Assembly: GCA_018398765.1 (NCBI GenBank)
Contig: JAHBMJ010005110.1
Span: 27,501-74,705, forward strand
Source of the DNA: Chromera velia
Taxonomy: Eukaryota; Sar; Chromeraceae
DNA: 47,205 nt
Reading direction: 5' to 3'
Position numbers and translations under genes: made by a program. The notes beneath the pieces were generated by a model, which had not been told where the DNA came from, ran no database searches, and saw only the letters and a program-made list of their open reading frames with translations. Positions 24,201-34,438 of the stretch are shown piece after piece (position 1 is the stretch's first letter; each line of letters opens with the position of its first letter).

Positions 24201-25003
24201 GGGGAAATGAGTTTCTGGCTGAGGATGACGAGGAAGTCGAGCAGGAGGAGGAGGAGGAGGGAGAGAATGTCATTGCAGACAGTTCGGATGAGGAAGATGA
24301 TGACGATGAAGAGGGAGACGGGGAGGGGGGAGATGGTGCGCGTCCCCCTGCCGCAAAGCGGAGACGTCTCCGCCGTCAAGATGACGGGGAAGAGGGGGAG
24401 ACGGAGGAGGGGGATGAGGCTGCTGATGCAGCTGCTGCAGAGGCAGCACAGCGGTCTGAGCGCCGAAAGAGGCGCAGTGCTGCAGCGAGAGCAGCCCAGC
24501 AAGATGCGACGATGACAGGGGAGGAGGGAGAGAGGAGAGAGACGGGGAGACGTCAGAGACGTTCAGAGGCCCGTCAGATGGTCAGAGCGAGTGCGGGGGG
24601 TGAGGACTCTCAAGAGCAGCGGCAGCAGTCGGGACAGCTTCCCGCAGCAGAGAGCGGATCCCTCGACATGGCCCCCACAGAGTCTCTCACCGCCTCCCTC
24701 ACCCAATCCCAGGGCCAGTCTTCTTCTGCCCTCGGGGTGACCGCAGACTCCCAGCAGCAGCAGGGGAACCAGATGTCTGCAGAGCGTGTCGATCTCCTGC
24801 GAAATCTCGTCGTTGCCGTTTTGGCTGAGTCCAGTGAGGACAATGGGGGAGTGTTCGATGTTGACGAGGTGGTTGCGAAGATCTCTTCCGCTTCCCCTGC
24901 GTTCTCTGAGGAGGACGTGAAGGCGGGGATGAAGCAGATCTCCGACGAGGAGGATGCGCCCTTCATGTACTCTGAGACAGAGAACAAGGTCTTCAAGATC
25001 TGA
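21227..25003 (+). CDS. MCM3: MCM3, subunit of the MCM2-7 replicative DNA helicase, 3 exons
   Basis: AAA+ ATPase of the replication-licensing and fork helicase. Exons: 21227-22749, 23157-23467 and 23979-25003; 2859 nt, 952 aa, phases consistent. The start has a good context (GCGAAAATGG). Residues 1-300 form the MCM N-terminal domain. The AAA+ core follows: Walker A GDPSCGKS (365-372), Walker B VCIDEFDKM (426-434), sensor-1 AAANP (470-474) and arginine finger SRF (497-499). TTGRGASGVGLTAAV and EVMEQQTVTIAKAGI are diagnostic MCM blocks, and the overall pattern is MCM3 rather than other paralogues. Exon 2 inserts a Gly/Glu-rich loop before the lid helices. Exon 3 adds the lid, a very acidic and Arg-rich linker, and a C-terminal winged-helix-like segment (from about RVDLLRNLVVAVLAE). 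Length exceeds the roughly 800 aa of typical MCM3 because of these insertions. Confidence 0.95.
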
Positions 25004-27293
25004 GAAGAAAGGAAAGGATGAGAATGAAAAGGGGAAAAGGGGGAAGAGGACTGTAGGACAAAAAGGCGAGGAGGAAGCGAAGACAGAAAGGGAAAGAGAA
25101 GAGAGGGAATGACTGTCTGTGCGTCCTTCAATTGCTGCGATAAAATGTCGGGGGGCAGAGAACAAGCAAGGAAAACGTGTGGGAAGATGCCCTCTTCTGC
25201 GACTTTCTCGTTGCTGCTTTCTTTCTTGTTTTCTTCTTGTCTGGTTCTTCTCCCACCCCACTCCTTTCATTCTGTGTGCCGATCATGCGCTTCTGTCTGC
25301 ACGGTCGTTTCTGTCGACATGCGTCTCGACCAGGTCGACTCGGGTGGAATCCAATCGGGGGAATTGAATGAAGGGGAGAGAAGAGAAGAGAAGCGACATT
25401 CTCCAAGAAAGAGACCCTTTTCTTTTCCGTCTTCTCAGAGGAGGGGAGAGAACGTGCACCGGCCACTTCTCCTCCCCCCTCTCCCTCCTTTCCTTTGCCT
25501 TCGCATTCTCAGACGTGATCCGTCATCTGTCTATCTGTCTGCTGTCTGTCTGAGAAAACGGCATCGCTTTCCCCCTTCCTCTCTCCTTACTCTCTTGTCG
25601 GAGAGGGGAGGGAGTGGTTGCTGTGCACATTTGACTGCTCGATCTGTCTGCACGTCTGCCTGCTTGTGCGCCTGCATGCACATGCGTCCGTCTCTTCTTC
25701 TCCTGCACTTTCTTCTTTCCTTCTCTACGCGCGTGTGTAAACGGCTTTTGTTTCTCTGTGCTCCGTGTGACTGTGACTGAGTGAATACCTGCGTGCATGT
25801 GGTGAAACAATCGCATCTTTCCATTAGTGAGTGGTGTGCCTATTTATCTACTCAGAAAGAAGGCTTCATACATGCTTCCTTCTCCTTCCCACTCCCCCTG
25901 TCATTTACAATTCAACATGCATTTGATGCTTTCGTGCACCCACCTCCACCCCTCTCTGTTACTTCCCGTTCCTCTAGAAATTGACATCTCCGACCGTCAA
26001 TCATCAAGTCAGCTGAACGTGTGACCAGACTGCCGTTTGAGTTTCCTTTCGCCACCATCAACAGTCGCGCTGAAGCCAAGGGAGGGGGCTCTCCATAGAA
26101 AAGAAAGTCGTAAGGGAAGGAAGAGGTGGAAGAGAAAGAGAGCAGCGGGGAGGAATACGTACCTCTTTGTTTCGTTCTTTCTCAAGGCATCATGACGTGC
26201 TGTCTTTTCCTGTCCTCACTTTGCCGGGCATTCATGCAGACCCATTCGAGATCTCCAGTCTCTCGCAGCAGTTTCATTTGTGTGTCTGCGACGGAGGCTC
26301 GATCGATCAAAGTGTCGCGACAAAAAACAGAGGGTAACCCGAAGGGCGGTAAGGCAAAAAAAGAGCGGCGGCGTCCGTTTACTGCAACCTTTATTCAAAT
26401 CGAATTCCTTCTTTGCGCTTTCCTGTCCGCCTGTGCAGTGGGTTGCGACCCGGATGGTGGGAGAAGAGGCTGAAGAACGGGGAGGTGGGGAGAGGCTGGT
26501 ATCGAAAATTTGTCTGTGTGCTTTCGTATTAACCATATGGCGACGAGTATCTTCACGGCCCGGTGACGGCCGAAACTTATCTGTCATTGGATCTGCTGCC
26601 AGTGTTTTAAAACTGATTATGGAGTTAATGATTAAATAAGTAAAAAGTTACTAGTATATTATATGTCTACATAGAAAGTTATTAAAACTATAGTGCTAAA
26701 AACCACTGTTTAAACGAGTAATTTAACTAGTAATTTCAACTATACATCTGACATTGGTAAAAGTTATGCATGTATGCAATCACAAATTTAAAAAATTAGA
26801 GGTAACAAAAGAAAACGCTCTCCAAAGTTTTTTTTTTTCAAAACCGTCTAGAAAACCGTTGTGGAGATGTAAAAACAACTTGAATACGGAACCACTGTGA
26901 ATTTCAGAACCATAAATTAAAATTTCAACTGAAAGCGGCAAGCGCATGTATTCAGGGGACCAGAGGATTGCAGGGGGAGGGCTTGGAGGAAGTAAGAGTA
27001 GGCAGTACACTGGTCATGACTGAGGGGTAGGAAGTGCTTAGCAAATGCCGAAGAAGGCATTCAGATGGAGGAGCATCAAGTATGAGGTCGCATGAGAGAG
27101 AGAGCTAGCAGCGAGAGCAGTAACCAGGACAGAAAGAAGAGATGAAAGACGTATAGGCCAGACGCTGGGAACAAACTTTAAGTCAATGCCCCCAACCATA
27201 GATTTTTGATAAGTTTTTATATAAGTGATAAGTGACTTATTGGTGCCCTTGAGCACTGTTACCGTTTTGTTTTATATAGAGGTCGCCCCCGGA
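25004..27293. other. MCM3 3' flank and gene-free DNA
   Basis: The first part (to about 26.5 kb) is CT/GA-rich with many short frames on both strands but no splice-consistent coding pattern or domain. From about 26.6 kb the DNA turns AT-rich. A minus-strand frame at 27038-27184 (VPSVWPIRLSSLLSVLV, ending FFGIC) has a protein-like composition and lies in transposon-rich DNA, so it may be a retroelement scrap. I cannot identify it. No RNA gene was recognised. Confidence 0.4.
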
Positions 27294-27473
27294 TAAAAAA
27301 AAAAATCAGAATATCTACTATGATCTAGTTTTATTTGTCCTCTTTCATCTTTTTCATGATCGTGAACGTTTTTCCACTCAAAAACAAAAAAAAGTTTCAT
27401 ATTTCAAAAGTTTTTTCTCTTTAAACTTAAAGTTTAAAGACTATTGAATACTTGAAAAAAAAATCATTGTTTT

Positions 27474-27730
27474 CATCTAGGCGCTGCACATAGAAAAAAA
27501 AAAGTTTAATGGAGAGGCCTAATTTTTTTTTCATTTTTTTTAATTTTTTTCTTTCAAGTGCCTCCAAAAGGAAAAAAAATCTCTTTCAACTCTCAAACTT
27601 ACTTTTCTATATATATATATAGGATGTGTACATGACTTTTAACCTAAAAAAAAAAAAGAAAAAAAAAAAGTTGGGGGGGCCTATTTTTTTTTTCTTTTTT
27701 TTATGTGCGGTGCCTAGGTTTTCATTCAAA
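27474..27730. repeat. Imperfect inverted repeat with long A/T homopolymer runs
   Basis: The left arm begins CTAGGCGCTGCACATAG, followed by an A-run and GAGAGGCC. The right arm, read on the minus strand, begins CTAGGCACCGCACATA, followed by an A-run and TAGGCCCC. The arms are about 45-55 bp with roughly 150 bp between them, and many T/A homopolymers of 8-11 bases surround them. It could be the remnant of an inverted-repeat transposon or foldback element. Confidence 0.5.
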
Positions 27731-27794
27731 TATTTCTTTAGAAATAAAATGAAAATCATCCCTCAAATGCTTGATTTATATCAAAAAAATGTTA

Positions 27795-29703
27795 ATTTTT
27801 GGCAGAAGAGAGGGGATCGGAGCAGTGGTAGGCTTGGTACAAGAATGTAGAAGAGGCAAGAAGGGGCTCCTGGGCGGATTTATGGACTTCTCAAAGGTGT
27901 TTGACTCCATTCCTCGGCTGAAGCTTCTGGCAAAGCTGCAGGCTGAGGGAATAGAGAAGAGAGATCTGTTGATGATTGCATCAATGTATAGAGGCGTGAA
28001 AGCAAGAGTCGATGGGGACTCGGCTTTATTCCCGGAGGGGGCAGGGGTTAAGCAAGGTGATGCGTTGTCCCCGTCGCTTTTTCTATTATTCATTAATGAC
28101 CTGTATGATGAGATTCAGAAAGGAAAACGGGGAGATGGAAAGGAAACGGAGGGGGTTCACCTTGCTGGGGCCAGTTTAGGAAGTATAGGCTACGCTGATG
28201 ATCTTGTCTTGTTTGCACACTCAGCAGCCGACCTCCAAGCAAAATTCGATGCCCTGGAGGGGTATTGCAGAAAGTGGGGGTTGAATGTCAATCTGAAGAA
28301 AACCAAGGTCCTGCGCCTTTATGAATACCGCGAGGACTGTAACGGCATGATTTTGTACCAAGGGAAGGAAGTAGACTGGTGTGATCAGTACAAATATTTG
28401 GGTTACCTTCTGTTTGAGGGAGGGGATTTGATTCGGTCGATTGAAGCATGCCTACGCAGTGCAGAGCATGCAATGGGGGCGGTGATTGGTCTGGCTGCGA
28501 GTCTGTCTGGGTTGCCTCTTGGGGGAAAGATGCAGCTGCTGAAGGCGTGCTGGGAGCCGGTGGCACTCTATAGCCTGGAGTGCTTTCCGATAAGACAGGG
28601 AGACTGGGAGGCGATTGACAACTTGCAGCTCTGGTTTGTTCGATGGGCGGCCCGACTTCCGGTCGAGAGTTTGCGTGTACCCTCTCTTTTGTCTGTTAAT
28701 TTAATGTCTGCTCGCGCGTTCTTATGTGCTCGTTTTGCTTCATTCTGGATTCTACTTAGCCGTTCGCATCTCCGTATTCCTCAGGCTCTTTTGAATTTAT
28801 GGAAGGGACCAGCGGGGCAGAAGCAAAGACGGGCCGTCAATGGTCTGTTCAGATGGGCAGGCCTTGACTTTTTGACGTCTCTCCCTGTCCGGAGCTCAGA
28901 AAGATGGGCCCCGAAGGGGAATTTGTTTGTTTTTGCCAAAATTAAGGATGTCTGGGGAATGGAATGCATGAAAAGGGGAGACAGGGAAGAAACGGGCAAC
29001 TTTCCCCTGTTTGCCTCTTTATCAGGACTACAGAGAGCTTTTCCGTCTTCTTTACGTTCTTCTCTATTTCTTTTGTCTTCAAAGAATGGCCCCATGGTAC
29101 GGATGTCCTGTCTGCCGAGAAGTGCCTTATATGAGAAGATTGAGCCACTCCTAAGGACATTGACACTAAATCGGAAGGGTCTAACGGGGGGGGCCAACTC
29201 TCCGGAAGAGGTGTTTTGTCTGGCAGAGGGTTGTTCAAATGGAAGAAAAATTGATGATCTCTGGCACCGGCTTTCAGTATGCTCCAATTGGGTAGAAGCA
29301 AGAAATAAACTAAACAAAGTGGTAGAGGGAAAAAAAGTGAAGCAAAGGATTCAGAGAGAAGGAATTGAGGGATCGGATACAGCCGAAACAGAAGCGAGGA
29401 AGATGCTGCTTTTGGCTTTACAAGTCGATCCGTATGAAGCATGCAGAGCCGTTTGCGATCTTTGTCACTCACTGTGCACGCCTGTCTCTGTATGAACGCG
29501 ACCTTTTCTTCTTATGTTCGAGTCTTATATTGCCACCTCCAACGTGCATGCTGCTCATGAGCTCACCAAGCGAGCACTTCAGGGGATCTCGCGCTTAGCT
29601 TTATCTCTAGAGTTGAGTGATTGACGATCTCTTGCATGAACATAGGCTGCTGGAAGCACGGCTCCACTCTAGCAAAGCCAACTTCATTCATTCATTCATT
29701 CAA
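27795..29703 (+). mobile_element. 5'-truncated LINE (non-LTR retrotransposon) with an open reverse-transcriptase frame
   Basis: An uninterrupted frame from about 27.8 kb to stop 29495 encodes most of a LINE reverse transcriptase. It has FMDFSKVFDSIPR (first catalytic Asp), GVKQGDALSPSLFLLFINDL, the active site YADD (near 28191-28202) and YKYLGYLLF. A thumb region and a C-terminal CCHC-type finger follow (C-x4-C near 29217-29235, then H-x4-C near 29266-29283). The N-terminal part of the RT, and any endonuclease or ORF1, is missing. The usual ATG start is absent, so this is a 5' truncation, the common fate of LINE insertions. A roughly 190-bp 3' UTR ends in an (ATTC)n tail at 29683-29702. No internal stop has accumulated, so insertion looks fairly recent. 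Confidence 0.8.
29683..29702. repeat. (ATTC)n tail at the LINE 3' end
   Basis: Five or so ATTC units directly after the LINE 3' UTR. Simple-repeat tails instead of poly(A) occur in several LINE clades. A similar (ATTC)n run lies at about 45503-45521. Confidence 0.7.
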
Positions 29704-32079
29704 TTAATCCAATTTTTAATGGTATCTACTCTTGTGGAAAAGAGATTGATTCGGATTTATGTACATTGTACATCTAAAAGCGTCTAAAAGATGATGTAGC
29801 CTAGCTAGGATGTAGCTAAATTTGTTAGATTTGATTAAACAATGCCAAACATGAGCCGTAGAATGATACATAAAAAACAGTTGCACAAGTAGTGTATATG
29901 CTAATACAATGCTTTTTTATCTAGCTGTCAATAATAAAATCGTATTCAAAAGGACTCAAGCTCAAGTACTTCAACTATACAAGGGAAATCAAGGGCCCGT
30001 ATAATGTAGCACGCGCATCCACATTGTATGGCTTTTTCTTGAAGTGACTTTACAATCGTACGTACGTCCCACGTTGAAAAGCTATCCCCTTCAAAGTGAA
30101 AAAAAGACGCAGCTCATCTCTAGACCTTCGGAAAGCTAGTATCGCCTAGCGTAGCTTTTGCATGCAAGGCTGCGACTGACCGATCCTTTGTCTTCAGACC
30201 GTTGTGGTCGTATGTTGCAAGATGGTGGCCCACAGCCTCAAGGGTTCTGCAGAGGCAAAATATTGACAGTATGGGAAAGCCGGCCCAGACCGTTCTGTTA
30301 CAGTCTACTCAGACTGCAACTTAAGTCTTTGATTATTCTGAGACGTTTTGCTGTCTGTGTCCTTTGGCAAACATCAGGAGAATCACAATGGATGAAATAT
30401 GAGCACTGCCAGGTGGCAGACTGAGAAGCGGAAGGTCTCGAGTTCGATTCCCACCTCCATCTCTTTTGCCTAACTTTCATAAGAAGCCGATTAATCGGTT
30501 CTATATCGGTTAAGGCAAAGTATGTCAAACTTGATACACTCTCAAAAATGAAAGTCTGTCAAACATGATACACTTACACAATTGATACACTTTCACAATT
30601 GGCAACCTTTGCAGGAAACAAGCATAAAATGCAACTTTGGAAAAAAAAGAAAGAAAGAATCGATTAAAAACTTGACCTTGGAGTAAGAGAATTGAATCCC
30701 AAATCGAGTTGACTTACCTTCTGGAAGAATTGACTTGAAGCGATCTAAACCGACCTTCACTGACTTCAATAACATTGAGTGAATAATTAAAAGATATATT
30801 CAACTCCAATTCTAGTTCTATTCTTTCGTTTTGGCTTCGTCTGACCTACTGAGTCTGGAGGAGCCCGGAACAGTTCACTCTTCAGAAGGAGGCTTCAAAC
30901 GTTACCGTATAGTAGCGTTTGTTGACTCACTGAAATCCGATGCCGCAAGGAGAGTTGTCATACTGTGTTATTGGATGCTGACATATGACAGGCAGCCGCA
31001 CGCCTGCAGAGGGCTCTTTCATCAAGAAAACCGACTGCCCGGACTCTTTTGTACGTATAAAGTGAAAAAAGAATATCGAGGCTCAGCTTGACGGGGAAAC
31101 AAATTTGGTACAAAATGTACCACCGTCAGAAAGTTATTTTCAGACACTGTACCGACCCCATTTCATCCAAAGCGTGAATTTTTGATCGGCTAGGGAAGTA
31201 ATCCAACCGTCTGCCTTGAACATTGTCAAATGATAACAGTTGTTAAACAAAAAGAAGCCGTCGCCTCTCTTAATTATCAGACGGCACTGGAGTCCTTTAG
31301 AGATGGCCTCTTCAAAGATTTCTGACTCCTAAGAGCGCCATTTTAGAAAATTGAGAAATTTGCCTGTGCTCGTGAAAAGTTCTGTCATGCAAGTGGAAGA
31401 CAGGACATGATTGATTTATGACCTCTGAAATCTGTTGAGACTTCTACGATTTCTCTTCTATGCTTACCGATTTCTTGCCGAAGGTTTCCTTCTTTGTCTT
31501 TGAGGCGGACAAAAAGCTGATCACCTGTAGTAAAGGCAAAATTGATAATTTGCTCAGTGAGAGGGCGTTTGTCTGTACGTCGCTAAAATCGATTCAAATC
31601 ATAATTTCGTTTCATTTTTGCTCGAGAGTTAACCGACCAGGTTTCGTGAGAGTGCAGACGGCGTTGACTTTGATGCGCATTGCAATGGGGCCAATTGAGA
31701 TATTAATGTTGTAGATCGACGCGAAACAGAAAGAGCTTCTACATGAACAATTTCTCAAATAGTGTCAAGGCCCGAGAACGCGCGCTAGTTGGCAGACTCT
31801 ACATAAAAGAAGGTGCTATTGAGCTGCTCAAGCTAGTGAACCAACAGGCAACCCGTATATTAAAGATCAAAGAAGCAGGCAGATGATAAATTGATGTTAT
31901 TCATGTATTGATCCTACCATTGAACTCTCCCAAATTGCGTAGTTCCGTTCTACTGCAAGCAGTTCAGCTCTATAGTACACAACATTCCATATACGTTGAA
32001 AATTTGAGTGATGTATATACTTGTGATCCAACGATTGAAGGTTATAATTGAATGATCGAATTTGGAAGTCTCCCCAATC
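29704..32079. other. Gene-free, AT-rich region
   Basis: No supported gene. Frames are short and unlike any family I know. The stretch contains a tRNA-like segment (30410-30460, separate entry). It also has a short imperfect tandem repeat around 30524-30600, with GTCAAACTTGATACACT-type units. It sits between two retroelements and is probably decayed transposon sequence. Confidence 0.4.
30410..30460 (+). other. tRNA-like segment with A-box and B-box resemblance (possible SINE remnant)
   Basis: GAGTTCGATTCCC is a near-perfect RNA polymerase III B box. TGGCAGACTGAGAAG upstream resembles an A box running into an anticodon-loop-like CTGAGAA. I could not fold a proper T stem, anticodon stem or acceptor stem, so it is not a convincing functional tRNA. 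A tRNA-derived SINE or decayed tRNA copy is more likely. Confidence 0.3.
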
Positions 32080-33201
32080 GTGCATAAAGAAATGGGGGAT
32101 ATAGAGGCAGCCATTGCGGGAGAATTCCTTCCAGCAATGATGGCGAGATCAGTGGGTCCATTTGAAAGAAAAGTTTTGGGCCTTCCAACCCGTTTCAACC
32201 AGAGATGGAAGAATTAGAATCATTCCTCCCACAGCAGTAAAAGAAGCTGGAAACCCAGCAGCAGCCTCTAAGTAGGCAGTCAGCTGGCTGGTTTCTTCCA
32301 TTATGCACCATCGCAAGTATGAACGGTGTTTTTACAGGGAGTATATGGAAAAAGCAACAGAGGGGTTCAAACAGTTATTTAGAAAAGTGCAGTAGGTAGA
32401 GAGAGTGTAGGAAAGGCTGACTGTCACAATCATGTGGGTACATTTGCAGCCCCAGTTTGAAATCAGGTCCTGCAGGCACATAGCACAACGTCAAAAAGAA
32501 GGAAGCACAGGAACGTGGTTAAACTGTAGCCTGAACATGATTCCAAGGGAGAACGATAACATCAATCTTTCCCCTTTGGAATTTCATGATGCTATGGCTC
32601 TGCGTCTCGGAGCTGAGTTGACGGACGCACCTGAAAGGTGTGATGGCTGACAGTATGGGCAGGTCTGGAATACCCGATATACAGAGGTACGCAAGAGGGG
32701 GGGGCTAGTACACAGAAGGTATGATGAGGCAGTGTTGGCATTGAAAGTGTTGCTAGAAGAGGTAGGGTTTTAGGTCACTCTCGATGCAGTGATCCAAAGA
32801 TTCTGAAGGGGAAAGACCCTGGAGAGAGGGTTGGAGGGGGATCTCAGGATTTGTTTGCTGTTCAACTCTGAGCGTAACGGTGCGTAACGGAATCCTCGAT
32901 GTTTGGCTGGCTGATTGCGACCAGCAGAGCTACCTCAGGATGGGAGTGGCAGAGATTCTTGCTGTGCACGAAAGGCAGAAGAATTGGTTGTACTGGGGAA
33001 CATGTGTGGAAGCTTGCACAGATTTTGTACCGTTTGTGGCTTCTACTGATGGGGCACTCGGTCCTGCGGTAATGGTTGTATTGAGAGTGACAGTTCATGA
33101 AATCTCTCAGAAAATAGGGATGTCGGCAATGAGTAGCAACAAGAGTGGGTGGTGCAGTGAAGGCTCCCATGCAAAGAACGATCCTGCGAGCATCCGTCTA
33201 C

Positions 33202-33206
<5 letters not shown>
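32080..33206 (+). pseudogene. Decayed non-LTR retrotransposon, C-terminal region
   Basis: Three shifted or stop-broken frames together match, in order, the C-terminal half of a retrotransposon polyprotein seen widely in animals and algae. IEAAIAGEFLPAMMARSVGPFERKVLGLPTR leads to PPTAVKEAGNPAAAS. LSPLEFHDAMALRLGA...CDG then begins what should be a CCHC finger (in-frame stop at 32648). GGLVHRRYDEA follows. After a frameshift come LDVWLADCDQQSYLRMGVAE and FVPFVASTDGALGP. The finger cysteines are mostly lost and at least four stops or shifts are present, so it is dead. Family recognition is from memory; a restriction-enzyme-like endonuclease LINE is my best guess. The last frame's stop falls inside a (TTGA)n run. 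Confidence 0.6.
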
Positions 33207-33239
<33 letters not shown>

Positions 33240-33250
33240 GTCAAACCCTA
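33202..33250. repeat. (TTGA)n run followed by TGTCAAACCCTA
   Basis: About nine TTGA units directly at the end of the decayed retroelement, followed by TGTCAAACCCTA. The same junction, (TTGA)n then TGCCAAACCCTA, occurs at 33782-33813. The two runs therefore look like homologous element ends, not chance microsatellites. Confidence 0.75.
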
Positions 33251-33811
33251 GGTGGAGTTAGAACTCCTGGGCGGCGTATATATGCATGGGTCTGTTCAAT
33301 TATATCAGCTGCAAGCTAAGTGGACGACAGTTATTCGAACTTAATCTAATCAATCATTTACTACAATATGATGAGAAATCATAAAGAAGAGAGAGGGTTG
33401 AGAGCGCAAGAGCGATGTGATGAACTTGTGAACCCCCAGATCAGAAAAGGAGGTGGATGCAAAGGGTGAGTCACAACGAGTGAAGCAGTCTGATTAAATT
33501 AATGCCAACCACTGCAAAAAGCCTTCTTCGGCAATCCATCGGGGGCAGACAGAGAGCCAATAAATAAAATCATCTACACAGTGGCAGCAGGCTTCATAGG
33601 TGCATGGGGGGGGAACAGCGACCTCGCAGATAGGCAGTGGAGGCGTGTTTCAGTTCAGCAGGATCGATTGCAGCAATGCAGGCCCTTAGAGATGATGGTG
33701 ACTGGGCTTAGGCCCCTAGGCAGGCCTAGCATTTGCATCTAACAAAAACGACCACAAAGTAAAATGTATATATTTTTTTTTTTGATTGATTGATTGATTG
33801 ATGCCAAACCC

Positions 33812-33845
<34 letters not shown>

Positions 33846-33877
33846 AAATTTGGGTGTTGCAAGTTAATTTATACGTA
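33251..33877. other. Gene-free spacer with a second (TTGA)n-TGCCAAACCCTA junction
   Basis: No ORF of note. Contains a (TTGA)n run (33782-33802) joined to TGCCAAACCCTA and then an (AT)n run. This spacer ends at the first inverted-repeat element. Confidence 0.5.
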
Positions 33878-34254
33878 CCGGTTGTCCAGTAATTCTTTCA
33901 AATACTAGATTTATCATAGCTTAAGAAATAGGCCACACCAGAAGCTGATTTTTTTTGTAGTAAATCTCCCACCATATGGCATTGAATGAAACTAAAAAAA
34001 GCTTCGTACAACTAGGGTGGCTTAAGCAACATTTTTGAACCTGTTGTGAAAAATTCACATTTTTTATTTGGAGACCTCATTTTTTTTAGATTTTTTTTTT
34101 CGCTTCCTAGAAGGTTTGATGACCATCTAAGCCAGATTTCTAGGACCTGGGACTCCCGGCTATAAGTTGAATAACATGGTTTCTTTTGAGTTTTTGTATC
34201 TGACTCACATGATTTTTTGTTTATTTTTTGTAGCTACAATTACTGGACAACCGG
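33878..34254. mobile_element. 377-bp inverted-repeat element (MITE), copy 1
   Basis: Begins CCGGTTGTCCAGTAATT and ends with its exact reverse complement (34238-34254), a 17-bp perfect terminal inverted repeat. TA lies on both sides (...CGTA and TATA...). No ORF. The interior is AT-rich with long T runs. A virtually identical copy in the same orientation lies 2157 bp downstream. Confidence 0.85.
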
Positions 34255-34438
34255 TATAGACTGAATGAAATTTTTTTTATTACTCTAAATCTACAGTGTA
34301 CACAGCCTTCAAACTTTTTGTACAAATAGTTACATATCTGAATATTATTTTATGAAAAGGATGAACAGAAATGTCGGTGTGAAACTTTTATACTTATAAA
34401 AAAAAAATGATGAAAATTCACACTTTTATTCTATAAAG

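Noticed and set aside
25109-25780. 223-codon plus-strand frame downstream of MCM3
   Set aside because: Its composition follows CT-rich low-complexity DNA, it has no recognisable domain, and opposing frames are equally open.
30410-30460. Functional tRNA gene
   Set aside because: The T stem, anticodon stem and acceptor stem do not pair; only the promoter boxes resemble a tRNA.
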